Source: QHWT01 sp963755695 (GTDB lineage Bacteria; Acidobacteriota; Vicinamibacteria; Vicinamibacterales; 2-12-FULL-66-21). Taken from it: a DNA stretch of 64,000 nucleotides. Positions 43,602 through 53,615 of the stretch are shown in pieces. Under the pieces are notes generated by a model that searched no databases, was not told the origin of the DNA, and worked only from the letters and a program-made list of their open reading frames with translations. A program made the translations under genes and the position numbers. Within the stretch, counting starts at the first letter, position 1. Every line of letters starts with the position of its first letter. Location of the stretch: NCBI GenBank assembly GCA_963755695.1, contig CAVWLB010000008.1:1116001-1180000 (forward strand), in the 5' to 3' direction.

Positions 43602-44072
43602 ATGATGCTGCACATGCTTTCCGCGACGCTGGCGCTGCATTCATGGTTCAGATGGGCGGTGATTGTCCTGGGTTTGCTGGCGATCGTCCGGGCGATTGCC
43701 TCGTCGAGGTCGCGACGGTGGACACCGGCCGACGATCACGCGGCGATGCTGTTCACGATGGTGTTCGACCTGCAGTTCCTCATTGGACTGTTCCTCTATT
43801 TCGTCGCGAGTCCGATCACGAAGGCGGCCCTTCAGCACATGGACGCCGCCATGCGCACCGCCACCCTCCGTTTCTGGGCGGTGGAGCACCCGACCGCGAT
43901 GTTGGTTGCGCTCGCCTTCGCACACGTCGGGCGCGCCCGGATTCGGCGCGCGCCGGAGGCGAAGAAGGGACGAATAGCGCTGATTTTCTTCGCAATTACA
44001 CTGCTCGTGATTCTTGGTATGACGCCGTGGCCTCACACGCTCGGCGACCGGCCGCTGTTTCGACTTCCGTGA
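43602..44072 (+). CDS. Small four-helix membrane protein
   Basis: Predicted 156 residues. Four hydrophobic stretches are visible: LHSWFRWAVIVLGLLAIVRA, AAMLFTMVFDLQFLIGLFLY, EHPTAMLVALAFAHVGRARI and RIALIFFAITLLVILGMTPW. Conserved-looking His residues (LHSW, EHPT, AHVG) recall cytochrome b-like or CopD-like membrane proteins, but I cannot assign a family. Three in-frame ATG codons (43602, 43605, 43614) are possible starts; the first is used here. It is divergent from the ABC ATPase gene with a 42-nt gap. Confidence 0.7.
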   Translation: MMLHMLSATLALHSWFRWAVIVLGLLAIVRAIASSRSRRWTPADDHAAMLFTMVFDLQFLIGLFLYFVASPITKAALQHMDAAMRTATLRFWAVEHPTAMLVALAFAHVGRARIRRAPEAKKGRIALIFFAITLLVILGMTPWPHTLGDRPLFRLP

Positions 44073-44113
44073 GTAGGTAGAACCTTCGGCCCGAGGCCCT
44101 CGTATTAGGCCTC

Positions 44114-46528
44114 ATGTTCCTCCAGGACATCCGGTTCGGCCTCCGTACCGCCCTGAAGAACAAGGGCGTCACGGCGATCGCCATCCTGTGCCTGGCCATC
44201 GGGATCGGCCTGAACACGATGATGTTCACGGTGGTGGATGGCGTGCTGATCAAGCCGCTGCCGTACCGCGATCCCGAGCAGATCATTCAACTCCACACCA
44301 CGCAGCAGCGCAGCGGCATCCGCCGCGGCGGCCTGTCCTGGCTCGATCTTCGCGACTGGCAGGAGCGCGCGCACTCCTTCAGTGCGATCGCCGGGATGCA
44401 GGGCCGCAGTTTCACGGTGAGCGATCAGGGCAATCCCGAACGCTACGCCGGCGCCGCGATCGGTCACGACCTGTTCCCGATGCTCGGCATCGCCCCGCAG
44501 GTTGGCCGGACGTTCAATGCCGAGGACGATCGACAGGGTGGCGAACCGGTCGCGTTGCTCAGCGACGATCTCTGGCGCCGCCGTTATGCAGCCGACCCGA
44601 AGATCGTCGGGCGCTCCATTGTCATCAACTCCCGTCCCCACACCGTCGTCGGCATAATGCCGCCGCGGTTCCGGTTTCCAAACAATCAGTGGCTCTGGGT
44701 TCCGCTGGCGCAGTACGCCGTCTCGACTCAGCGCGGTGAGCGCGATCTGGCCGTCTACGCGCGCTTGGGGGAAGGGAGGACGATCGAGCAGGCTCGACAG
44801 GAAGCTGCCTCCATTGCCGGGGCCCTGGCCGCCGCGTTCCCCGACACGAACGAGGGTTGGGGCGCATACCTCCGCCCGTTGCGCGAAGCGTTCATTCCCG
44901 CCGACGTTCGCCTGATCGTCCTGACGATGATGGGCGCGGTGACGCTCGTGCTGCTCATCGCCTGCTTCAACGTCGCGAACCTGATGCTTGCACGCGCCTC
45001 CACGCGTGCGCGGGAGATCTCGATTCGCACGGCGCTCGGTGCGGGACGGGGACGCTTGCTCCGCCAGCTTCTCACCGAAAGCGTCATCGTGGCGCTTGCC
45101 AGCGTGCCTCTCGGGATCGTGCTCGCATGGCTGTCCACGCAGCTGATGAACTCGTCGATTCCACCCGACCAGCTTCCGTACTTCATTCATTGGGAGCTGG
45201 ATACGCGCGCGCTGACCTACACGATCGGGGTGGCGGCGTTGACCGGCATCATCTTCGGCCTCGCGCCGGCGATTCAGGCATCGAAAGCGGATCTTCAGGA
45301 AGCGCTGAAAGAAAGCGGCCGTGGGATGGCCGGCAGCGGGCGCGGGTGGATCCGCAACACGTTGGTGGTCTCGGAGGTCGCCCTCTCGCTCCTGCTCCTC
45401 GTTGGTGCGTCGCTCTTCATGCGGAGTTTCCTGAATCTGCGGCACGCAAGCGGTGGTTTCGATACCGCCCCGCTGATGACGATGAGGTTCTACTTGCCGA
45501 ACGAGCAGTATGCGACACCGGAGGCCAAGTCGAGGCGCATCGAAGACATCCTCCGTCGCGTCGAGGCCCTCCCTGGTGTGCAAGCGGCGTTCGCGTCGAA
45601 TCTGGTGCCGCTGGGATCGGGCGGTGGCGACAGCACGATTGCAATCGACGGCCAGGCTGTCGCGAAAGGGGACGAACCAAACATCGGTTTCACCGGCGTA
45701 TCGCCGCACCTGCTACGCACGCTCGGCCTGCCGATCATCCGCGGGCGTGACTTTACCGATACCGAAGGGGTCTCACGCGCGCCGGTTGCGGTGATCAACG
45801 AGGCCATGGCTAAAAAGTTCTGGCCCAAGGAAGATCCAATCGGACGCCGCTTCAGGGTGCTCGACGACGACACCAATCGTGAGTGGTTCACCATCATTGG
45901 CATCACCTCGGATTTCCGCCATACCGAGCTCGACGACTTCGATCCGATCGCTCCCTGCGCATACGTGCCGTTTCCGTATGGCGCGTTTCCGAATACCGGC
46001 CTGACGATCCGTGCCGCCGGGGATCCGGCGCTCATGGCCGCCCCCGCACGAGAGCAGATCCGAGCATCTGATCCGTCTCTGGCCGTCTTTCAGGCGATCA
46101 CGATGGAAGCGCTCCGTCAGCGCGGTTACTGGCAGTTCTGGCTGTTCGGATGGATGTTCTCGATGTTCGGCGGCATCGCGCTCCTGCTCGCGGCGGTCGG
46201 TGTGTACGGCGTGCTCTCCTATTCGGTCGCGCAACGCACGCCGGAGATCGGCGTCCGCGTTGCGCTCGGTGCCGCGCGCAGCGACGTGCTGAAGCTGATC
46301 ATCGTCGAGGGGGTGAAGCTCGCCATCATTGGTGTCGTGCTCGGCGCGCTCGGATCTTTCTTTGTGACGCCGGTCGTCAGAACGCAGCTCTATAACGTGA
46401 GCCCGACCGATCCGCTCAGTTTCCTCGCGGTGTCGCTGTTCCTCACGAGCATCGCCTTCCTGGCCAGCTACCTGCCGGCCAGGCGAGCTACCGCCGTCGA
46501 TCCGCTGGTCGCGCTCCGAGCCGAATAG
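44114..46528 (+). CDS. ADOP-type MacB/FtsX permease, lone and without prefix
   Basis: An 804-residue orphan permease beginning directly with the core (MFLQDIRFGLRTALKNKGVT) and so lacking the cytosolic prefix. The first helix is CLAIGIGLNTMMFTVVDGVL. FtsX domain 1 begins near residue 276 (LVLLIACFNVANLMLARAST), FtsX domain 2 near residue 676 (VGVYGVLSYSVAQRTPEIGV). It ends RRATAVDPLVALRAE. There is no PadR or ATPase next to it. A -10-like TATTAG lies close upstream of the ATG. A single-arm octamer array starts 15 nt after the stop. Confidence 0.92.
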   Translation: MFLQDIRFGLRTALKNKGVTAIAILCLAIGIGLNTMMFTVVDGVLIKPLPYRDPEQIIQLHTTQQRSGIRRGGLSWLDLRDWQERAHSFSAIAGMQGRSFTVSDQGNPERYAGAAIGHDLFPMLGIAPQVGRTFNAEDDRQGGEPVALLSDDLWRRRYAADPKIVGRSIVINSRPHTVVGIMPPRFRFPNNQWLWVPLAQYAVSTQRGERDLAVYARLGEGRTIEQARQEAASIAGALAAAFPDTNEGWGAYLRPLREAFIPADVRLIVLTMMGAVTLVLLIACFNVANLMLARASTRAREISIRTALGAGRGRLLRQLLTESVIVALASVPLGIVLAWLSTQLMNSSIPPDQLPYFIHWELDTRALTYTIGVAALTGIIFGLAPAIQASKADLQEALKESGRGMAGSGRGWIRNTLVVSEVALSLLLLVGASLFMRSFLNLRHASGGFDTAPLMTMRFYLPNEQYATPEAKSRRIEDILRRVEALPGVQAAFASNLVPLGSGGGDSTIAIDGQAVAKGDEPNIGFTGVSPHLLRTLGLPIIRGRDFTDTEGVSRAPVAVINEAMAKKFWPKEDPIGRRFRVLDDDTNREWFTIIGITSDFRHTELDDFDPIAPCAYVPFPYGAFPNTGLTIRAAGDPALMAAPAREQIRASDPSLAVFQAITMEALRQRGYWQFWLFGWMFSMFGGIALLLAAVGVYGVLSYSVAQRTPEIGVRVALGAARSDVLKLIIVEGVKLAIIGVVLGALGSFFVTPVVRTQLYNVSPTDPLSFLAVSLFLTSIAFLASYLPARRATAVDPLVALRAE

Positions 46529-46542
46529 AGCGTTGCCCCGTT

Positions 46543-46590
46543 CAAATCCCCAAATCACGAAATCCCCGAATCACGAAATCACCAATTCCC
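46543..46590. repeat. Single-arm octamer array (CAAATCAC)
   Basis: Six tandem octamers (CAAATCCC, CAAATCAC, GAAATCCC, CGAATCAC, GAAATCAC, CAATTCCC), the same family as the arms of the 36-kb element. No inverted partner is seen. It sits between the ADOP stop and the S9 peptidase start. Confidence 0.8.
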
Positions 46591-46620
46591 GATATCATTG
46601 AGCCTCCGAGTGGAGGTTCC

Positions 46621-48630
46621 ATGAGTCTTGCCGCGCGCGCCTTTGCCGCGCTCGCCTTGTGCCTTGCTGTCGGGTCTCCTGCCGTCGCGGCGCGCCCGAT
46701 GACCATCCAGGATCTGTTGACGGCGGTTCGGGTTTCCGATCCGCAGTTGTCGCCTGATGGACGACTGGTGGCGTTCGTCCGAACGACGACCGATGCGAAC
46801 ACCGGCGCGCGCGCCGCTGACATCTGGGTCGTACCTGCCGACGGCTCGGCGGCGCCGACGCTGCTCATTGGCGGCGAGAAGAGTGAGAACACGCCACGCT
46901 GGTCGCCGGACGGCAGTCACATCGCATTCATCTCGACCCGTGCCGGCACGCCCCAGGTCTATCTCGCCAGCGCGAATGGCTCCGGCGTGCGCGCAATCAC
47001 CACACGCTCCGAAGGTGTCCAGCCGCCGCTGGTGTTTTCGCCTGACGGCCGCATGCTGGCCTTCGTCTCTGACGTTGCGGTTCAGGAGGGGATTCCCGCG
47101 ACCGCGCACAGCCTGACGCGACTCCTTTATCGGCACTGGGATGAGTGGCGCGACAAAGTGCGGCATCACATCTTCCTGATCGACGTCGACGGCGGGGAGC
47201 CGCGCGATCTGACGCCGGGTGATTTCGATTCACCGCCCACGCAGCAGGAAGATTACGCCTTCGTGTTTACACCGGAGGGCAAGGAGCTCGTCTTTGTCTC
47301 GAACCGTGACGGCAACGATCGCGAAGCCTGGTCAACAAACAGTGACGTCTGGTCGGTGCCCGTTGCTGGCGGCGCCGACGCGAAGAAACTGACCTCCAAT
47401 TCCGCGGCCGACGCGCAGCCGGTGTTCACGCCGGACGGACGATTCATGATCGTTCGTGCCCAGCGGCGCCCGGGCTTCGAATCGGACCGATGGTACCTGG
47501 ACGTGTACGACCGTGGCGAGGGGAATCGCCGCACGGTGTTCCAGACCGAGGATCTCTCGATCAGCGACTTCAAGCTGTCCCGCGATGGCCGCACGATTTT
47601 CTTTACGACGACGTGGAACGGCGTCGATGCGCTTTACCGGGTGCCCTTCGACGGAGGGAAGCCCGAGCTGCTCACCAACGAGCGCGAAATCGGCTCGGTT
47701 TCGTCCCCGCAGCCCGGCACCGATTTCATCGTCATGTCGAAGAGCTCGCTGACGGCTCCTGCGGAGCTCTTCCGCCAGTCATTCGGACGGAAAGGGCTTC
47801 AGCCGCTGACGCACGAGAACGACGCCTGGCTCAGAGAGATGACGTTCGAGAACCCGGAGAGCCTGACGGTTCCGGGGGCGGGCGGCGTGCCGATCCAGTA
47901 TTGGCTCCTGCGCCCATCCGGCTTCGATTCCGCCAAGAAGTACCCGGTTGTCTTCTTGATTCACGGTGGTCCGCAGGGCGCATGGGACGATGCGTGGTCG
48001 TACCGCTGGAATCCGGCGTTGTGGGCCGCGCAGGGTTGGGTGGTCGTTGCACCGAATCCGCGTGGCTCGTTCGGCTTCGGCCAGAAGTTCGTCGACGAGA
48101 TCTCCCAGGACTGGGGTGGCAAGGTCATGCAGGATCTCGACGCGGTGTTCGATGCCGCGATCAAGCTGCCGTATGTGGACGCCACCAGGCAGGGGATTGC
48201 CGGCGCGAGCTACGGCGGCTACGCGGTGAACTGGATCATCGGGCACTCGAACCGGTTCAAGGTCGCCGTGACCCACGACGGCGTCTTCAACATCGAATCG
48301 ATGGCGCTGGCCACCGAGGAACAGTGGTTTACCGACTGGGAGTTCGGCGGACCGCCAACCAGTGCGAAGGCCCGCGAGAACTACGCCAGGCTTTCGCCGC
48401 ATCTCTTCGCCCAGAACATCCAGACGCCGACGCTCGTGATCACCAACGAGCTCGACTTCCGCGTGCCCGTGGACCAGGGGCTGCAGTTGTTTAACGCCCT
48501 CAGACGCAACGGCGTGCCAAGCCAGGCACTCGTCTTTTCGGACGAGGGTCATTGGGTGCTCAAGGCGATGAACAGCAAACTCTGGCACGAAACTGTTTTC
48601 GGATGGATGAAGAAGTATCTCGGCAACTGA
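46621..48630 (+). CDS. Exported S9 family prolyl-oligopeptidase-type peptidase
   Basis: A 669-residue exported serine peptidase. A signal peptide covers residues 1-24 (FAALALCLAVGSPAVAA). Residues 40-380 form a WD/TolB-like propeller with SPDGR repeats (LSPDGRLVAFVR, WSPDGSHIAF, FSPDGRMLAF, FTPDGRFMIV). The C-terminal alpha/beta-hydrolase has the nucleophile in GIAGASYGGYAVNW, the Asp in TNELDFRVPVDQG and the His in SDEGHWVLKA. This is the acylaminoacyl-peptidase/dipeptidyl-peptidase S9C layout. GGAGG lies seven bases before the ATG. It heads a tight four-gene run with the SDR, YgjP-like and GNAT genes. Confidence 0.93.
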   Translation: MSLAARAFAALALCLAVGSPAVAARPMTIQDLLTAVRVSDPQLSPDGRLVAFVRTTTDANTGARAADIWVVPADGSAAPTLLIGGEKSENTPRWSPDGSHIAFISTRAGTPQVYLASANGSGVRAITTRSEGVQPPLVFSPDGRMLAFVSDVAVQEGIPATAHSLTRLLYRHWDEWRDKVRHHIFLIDVDGGEPRDLTPGDFDSPPTQQEDYAFVFTPEGKELVFVSNRDGNDREAWSTNSDVWSVPVAGGADAKKLTSNSAADAQPVFTPDGRFMIVRAQRRPGFESDRWYLDVYDRGEGNRRTVFQTEDLSISDFKLSRDGRTIFFTTTWNGVDALYRVPFDGGKPELLTNEREIGSVSSPQPGTDFIVMSKSSLTAPAELFRQSFGRKGLQPLTHENDAWLREMTFENPESLTVPGAGGVPIQYWLLRPSGFDSAKKYPVVFLIHGGPQGAWDDAWSYRWNPALWAAQGWVVVAPNPRGSFGFGQKFVDEISQDWGGKVMQDLDAVFDAAIKLPYVDATRQGIAGASYGGYAVNWIIGHSNRFKVAVTHDGVFNIESMALATEEQWFTDWEFGGPPTSAKARENYARLSPHLFAQNIQTPTLVITNELDFRVPVDQGLQLFNALRRNGVPSQALVFSDEGHWVLKAMNSKLWHETVFGWMKKYLGN

Positions 48631-48631
48631 G

Positions 48632-49513
48632 ATGTCGTCGCCGAGCTGCGTGATCACCGGCGCGTCGACCGGCATTGGCCACGCGTGCGCGCTGCGGCTC
48701 GATCGTGCGGGGTGGCGGGTTCTTGCCGGCGTGCGCCGCGCCGAAGACGCCGCGCGCCTGCGTGCAGAGTTGTCCGAACGATCGCAGCCGGTGATCGTAG
48801 ACGTCACCGACGCGGTGTCGATCGCCGACGCCGCCGCCAAGGTGACGTCCGTACTCCGCGACGACGGACTTGCCGGTCTGGTCAACAATGCGGGGATCGC
48901 GGTCGCGGGTCCGCTCGAATTCCTCCCGCTCGACGAGTTTCGCCGTCAGCTCGAAGTCAACGTCACCGGCCAACTGGCGGTCACGCAGGCGTGTCTGCCG
49001 CTCCTTCGCCGCAGGCGCGGACGCATCGTCTTCATGGGCTCGATTTCCGGGCTGGTGACGCTTCCGATGCTGGGGCCGTACTGTGCCTCGAAATACGCCC
49101 TCGAGGCGCTTGCCGACGCGCTGCGACTGGAACTGCAGCCGTGGGGCGTCCAAGTGTCGATTGTCGAACCGGCAGGCGTTGCGACGCCGATCTGGAAGAA
49201 GGGGGACGAAGCGGCGGCCCGGTCGTCGTCACGATTTCCGGCACTCGCGGAGCAGTTGTATGGCGCCACGTTTTCAGCGATACGCAAGGCCGCTGGCGAT
49301 GCCGCACGCCGGGCCGTTCCGGCAGAAACGGTGGCGATTGCTGTCGAGCACGCGTTGACGTCATCATCGCCGCGTACTCGGTATCTGATTGGCGCGGAGG
49401 CCAGGCTGCGGGCGCGGCTCCGTGCGTTCATACCCGATCGGCTCCAGGATCGATTGTTCACGCGGGTGCTCGGCTTGCCGGCCCGTGACAGCGTCGAAGG
49501 GACGGTTCGCTGA
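48632..49513 (+). CDS. Short-chain dehydrogenase/reductase (SDR)
   Basis: A 293-residue Rossmann-fold oxidoreductase. The cofactor motif is CVITGASTGIGHACALRLDR, followed by LVNNAGIAVAGPLEF (NNAG), the catalytic Ser in FMGSISGLVTL and the YxxxK motif YCASKYALEALADALR. The C-terminus is longer than in minimal SDRs, as in the DHRS/retinol-dehydrogenase-like group. The substrate is unknown. It starts one base after the peptidase stop and ends one base before the next gene, so it is part of the same operon. Confidence 0.9.
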   Translation: MSSPSCVITGASTGIGHACALRLDRAGWRVLAGVRRAEDAARLRAELSERSQPVIVDVTDAVSIADAAAKVTSVLRDDGLAGLVNNAGIAVAGPLEFLPLDEFRRQLEVNVTGQLAVTQACLPLLRRRRGRIVFMGSISGLVTLPMLGPYCASKYALEALADALRLELQPWGVQVSIVEPAGVATPIWKKGDEAAARSSSRFPALAEQLYGATFSAIRKAAGDAARRAVPAETVAIAVEHALTSSSPRTRYLIGAEARLRARLRAFIPDRLQDRLFTRVLGLPARDSVEGTVR

Positions 49514-49514
49514 G

Positions 49515-50267
49515 GTGCAGCTGGGCCTGCCATTTACCGAGGACCTTCTGAGTCGGGGCGGAAGCCCCAGCGAGGGGAAGCAGATTGGCGGGTTGCGGAT
49601 TCAGGCGAAAGGATTGAGTTTCCACGTCCACCTCGTCAGGATGCGACGCGCGCGTCGGTACATCCTTCGCGTCAGGCCCGATGGCGCGCTGCGCGTAACC
49701 ATTCCTCGCGGCGGCTCGCGCGCGGAGGCGCTGCGGTTCGCCGAGCGTCATCTCTCCTGGGCCGAGCGCGAACGCGTGCGGCTGCTGGCAACGCGACGCC
49801 CACCGGTCCAATGGACGGCGGGGACGGCGGTTCTCATCGACGGCGAGCCGGTGCCGATCGTCCGCGAGGGCGAGTGGGTGAGCGTCGGCCCGATCGCGAT
49901 TCGCGTACCCGTCGACGTGTCGAACCTGCGCCCGGCGATCGAGTCGGCATTGCGCGAGGAGGCCCGGCGCATCCTGCCGCCGCAGTTGCTCGGGCTCGCC
50001 GCGCTGAACGGGCTGAGCGTCGAACGTGTCACGGTTCGGAACCAGCGATCGCGCTGGGGCTCGTGCTCCCGCAGCGCGCGAATCGCGCTGAATTTCAGAT
50101 TGATCCAGATGCCACCGGACGTTCGCGAGTACATCCTGCTGCACGAGCTCACGCACATCGGTCACCCGAATCATTCGCGACGCTTCTGGCGTGCAGTCGA
50201 GGGCCTCTGTCCGGCGTTTCGCGACGCGGAGCGATGGCTCAAGACGCATGGTCACGATCTCTTTTAG
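49515..50267 (+). CDS. YgjP-like / SprT-type metal-dependent hydrolase
   Basis: A 250-residue protein from GTG 49515, one base after the SDR stop. The YgjP/DUF45 domain is marked by RRARRYILRVRPDGALRVTI at the start, VTVRNQRSRWGSCSRSARI, and the zinc motif YILLHELTHIGHPNHSRRFW (HExxH followed by HxxxSxxFW). Such proteins resemble WSS1/SprT proteases, but activity is undetermined for most bacterial members. The upstream part of the frame overlaps the SDR gene and is not used. Confidence 0.88.
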   Translation: MQLGLPFTEDLLSRGGSPSEGKQIGGLRIQAKGLSFHVHLVRMRRARRYILRVRPDGALRVTIPRGGSRAEALRFAERHLSWAERERVRLLATRRPPVQWTAGTAVLIDGEPVPIVREGEWVSVGPIAIRVPVDVSNLRPAIESALREEARRILPPQLLGLAALNGLSVERVTVRNQRSRWGSCSRSARIALNFRLIQMPPDVREYILLHELTHIGHPNHSRRFWRAVEGLCPAFRDAERWLKTHGHDLF

Positions 50268-50273
50268 CCGGCG

Positions 50274-50804
50274 ATGGAGATGAAGGGACGTCATTCGACG
50301 ATCCGTTCGTGGCGAACCGCCGACGTGAGCGCGCTCGTCAAGCACGCCAACAACGCCAGCGTTGCGCGGCAGCTGCGCGACCGCTTTCCGCATCCCTACA
50401 CGGCCGCCGACGCGCGGCGCTTCATCGAAGGGGTCGTCCCCGTCCGCCCGGTCATGACCTTCGCAATCGACGTGGACGGCGAGGCGGTCGGCGGAATTGG
50501 CTTTTCTCCGGGGAACGATGTCGAGCGGTATTCGGCCGAGATCGGCTACTGGCTTGGCGAGCCGTTCTGGGGGCGCGGGATCGTCACCGAGGCGGTTCGC
50601 ATCGTGTCCGGCTACGCGTTCGAGACCTGCAACGTCTTGCGGCTGTTTGCGCTGCCCTTTGCCGACAACGTGCGCTCGACCCGCGTGCTCGAGAAGGCAG
50701 GCTACACGCGCGAGGCGGTGCTGCGCTCCAGCAGCGTCAAAGGAGGAGTCCCCCGCGACCAGGCCCTCTACGCGCTGATCAACCCGTCGTGGCGAGGGGA
50801 ATGA
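50274..50804 (+). CDS. GNAT family N-acetyltransferase (RimJ/RimL-like)
   Basis: A 176-residue acetyltransferase using acetyl-CoA. RimJ/RimL features are HSTIRSWRTADVSALVKHAN at the start, IGYWLGEPFWGRGIVTEAVR (the acetyl-CoA binding loop, GRG), and ALPFADNVRSTRVLEKAGYT near the end. Most such enzymes modify N-termini of proteins or small molecules; the substrate here is not known. It begins six bases after the YgjP-like stop and closes the four-gene run. Confidence 0.9.
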   Translation: MEMKGRHSTIRSWRTADVSALVKHANNASVARQLRDRFPHPYTAADARRFIEGVVPVRPVMTFAIDVDGEAVGGIGFSPGNDVERYSAEIGYWLGEPFWGRGIVTEAVRIVSGYAFETCNVLRLFALPFADNVRSTRVLEKAGYTREAVLRSSSVKGGVPRDQALYALINPSWRGE

Positions 50805-51158
50805 GGCGAGGCGCTCTCAGGGAAGTCTGCTTGCCACGATGATTCACGCCAGGGCACCAATCATCATCGACGCGCCCGTGCGGAGAAGAACCCTGACGAG
50901 GCAGCTGCACGGACGCATTCGGCGTCGCTCTTCGCGCGACCGAATGCGTCGTGCCGCAGCCTCTTGTCGCGCCGTTGGGCCTTTGCGCCAGTGCGCCATT
51001 GCGTGAAGCCGTCTTCGCCACACCACACGCCGGCAAGCTGTCCGAATTCGGGATTTTTCTATCACGCAATCGAACACCTCACTGGGCACCTGCGGCCGTA
51101 ATCCCTTGAAAACCGGCAGTTTCCAGCCCGGCATGCGAGTAGCTTACTTCGCTACGCC
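50805..51158. other. Gene-free region with inverted repeat and short octamer run
   Basis: No gene is visible. A perfect 11-bp inverted repeat GACGCATTCGG (50912-50922) / CCGAATGCGTC (50940-50950) with a 17-nt loop could be a terminator for the preceding operon or a regulator site. At 50983-51006 three degenerate octamers of the TGCGCCA(G/T) type occur. A GTAGC/GCTAC inverted pair lies just before the next permease ATG. Confidence 0.45.
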
Positions 51159-53585
51159 ATGGATCATCTCCGTCAGGATCTTCTGTACGCCCTGAGGCGC
51201 CTCATCAAGGCTCCAGGCTTCACGGTTGTTGCGGTCATTACGCTTGCGCTCGGGATTGGGGCAAACACCGCCATCTTCAGCGTCGTGAACGGCATCCTGC
51301 TGCAGCCGCTTCCATACCCCGAACCTGAGCGCCTGGTGGGCGTCTACCACACGACGGAGGGGCACCGCGCGGTGATGTCAGGACCGAACTTCACCGACGT
51401 CGCGCGGACTGCGACATCGCTGGAGAACGCCGCCGCGATCTCGACGGGACGGATGATTCTGACCGGTGAAGGGGAGCCGGTCCGCCTGCCGGTCGCGGAG
51501 GTCAGCGCTTCGCTGTTCAATGTCCTGCGGGTCAGGCCGGCGCGGGGCCGGACGTTCAACGCCGACGAAAACACGCCTGGCAAGAACAACCTCGTCATCC
51601 TGTCGAACGCGTTGTGGCAGCAGCGCTTCGGCGCCGATCCGAACGTGATCGGCCGTCGCATTCAGCTCGACGGTGTGGCGAAGGAAATCGTCGGCATCAT
51701 GCCGAAGGGATTCTCGTATCCGGAGGACCGCCAGGCGTGGCTGCCGATCGAGTACGACGAGAACTTCGTCAGCAAGCAGCGCGGCGCGTGGTTCCTGGAG
51801 GTCGTCGCGCGGCTGAAGCCGGGTAGCACGGTCGAACAGTCAGCGGCGGAAGTCGAGACGATCGGTCGAAATCTCGCGAGACAGTACCCTGACAGCGACG
51901 CAGAGATCGGGATGACCACCTTTCCGCTGCGCGAGGCGATGGTCGGCGACATCCGGCCCGCGGTCCTGGTGCTGCTCGGCGCCGTCGGCTTCGTGCTGCT
52001 GATCGCGTGCGCGAACGTCGCCAACCTGCTGCTGTCACGCGCCGCCGCGCGCGAATCCGAGATGGCCGTTCGCACGGCGCTCGGTGCGGCGCGCAGCCGT
52101 CTGGTCCGGCAGCTGCTCACCGAAAGCGTGATGCTGGCGATTATCGGCGCCGGCTTCGGTTTGCTGCTTGCCGTCTGGGGCGTCGCGCTCCTCACGAGCC
52201 TGAAGCCAGCAGGGCATACCCCGTCTCGAAAACGTGCGCGTCGACGGCACGGTGATCCTCTTCACGATCGGGGATTGCGCTCGTCACCGGAGTGTTGTTC
52301 GGCCTTGTGCCCGCGTTCACGGCGACGCGCGGGCTTGTCGGCATCGTTGAAGGAGGCGGGCCGTGGCGCCGTGACGAATCGCGGCGGCTCACGCGTGCGC
52401 GGCGCGCTGGTCGTCGCCGAGCTGGCGCTGGCGGTGATGCTGCTCGCCGGCGCGGGACTTGCTGATGCGCAGCTTCATGAAGCTGCAGGCGGTCGATCCT
52501 GGATTCCAGTGCGGAGCAGGCGCTCACGTTCGAGCTGACGCTGCCGGATGCCCGCTACGAGGAAGATCCACAACGCATCGCGTTCTTCGATCAGCTGCTG
52601 CCGCGCCTGCGCGCGCTGCCGGGCGTGCGCGCCGCCTCCGCGGTCATGGGACTGCCGCTCAGCGGGATCGAACTTCATCATCTCGTTCGAAGTCGAAGGC
52701 CGGCCGCCGGTTCCTCCCGCACAACAGCCGGCGATGGAGGTCCGGGTTGCGACGCCCGACTATTTCAGCACCGATCGGAATCCCGCTGAAGCGCGGTCGC
52801 GCCTTTACCGAAGCCGATCGCGCGGGCACGCCGCGGGTCGTGCTCATCACCGAAAGCGCGGCACGCCAGTTCTTTCCGAACGAGGACCCGATCGGCAAGA
52901 CGATCAAGCTCGGTTGGGGGCGCGGTCCGGGCAAGCCGCGCGCGGGCGGCGAGGTCGTCGGCATCGTCGGTGACGTGAAGGACGCAGGGCTCGACGAGCC
53001 CAACCCGCCACAGATTTACATGCCGCTCCGGCAATGGCCAGTCGGCTTCATGAGCGTCGTCCTCAAGACCGCAACGCCACCCACGTCACTGGCCGACGCC
53101 GCGCGCGGCGAAGTCTATGCCGTCGATTCGAACCTGCCGGTCTCGAACGTGCGCACGCTCGACGAGATCGTCGCCCAGCTCGATTTCGCAGCCGCGGTTC
53201 TACATGTTGCTGCTGACCATCTTTGCCGCCGTCGCACTCGTGCTCGCCGCAATCGGGATCTTCGGCGTGCTGTCCTATGCGGTTGCGCAGCGAACGCGTG
53301 AAATCGGCATCCGGATGGCACTCGGTGCCCAGGAGCGCACGGTCATCGGCCTCGTCGTCCGCGAGGCCATGACCCTGGTCATGCTCGGCGTGGTCGTCCG
53401 GGACGATCGCCGCATTGTTCCTGTCGCAGACGATGACGAAAATGCTGTTCAGCGTGACGCCAACCGATCCCACCACGTTCGCAAGCGTCGCGACGGCACT
53501 GCTCGTGGTCGCCGTGTTCGCGAGCTATCTGCCTGCACGACGCGCCACGCGCGTGGATCCGATAGTCGCGTTGCGAACGGAGTGA
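51159..53585 (+). pseudogene. ADOP-type MacB/FtsX permease, lone, frameshifted
   Basis: Reads as one orphan permease of about 800 residues starting [20 protein letters not shown] without a prefix. The first 350 residues are intact: first helix [20 protein letters not shown] and FtsX domain 1 ([20 protein letters not shown]). After about 52215 the frame changes repeatedly, but all later parts exist: [80 protein letters not shown], and the end [15 protein letters not shown] with stop 53583-53585. Each break I could resolve is one extra base, for example near 52215, 52272 and 52462. The gene may be intact in the organism. No PadR is adjacent. Confidence 0.88.
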
Positions 53586-53615
53586 AAGGAGCTTCAGGGC
53601 TTCGGGCTTCGGGCT

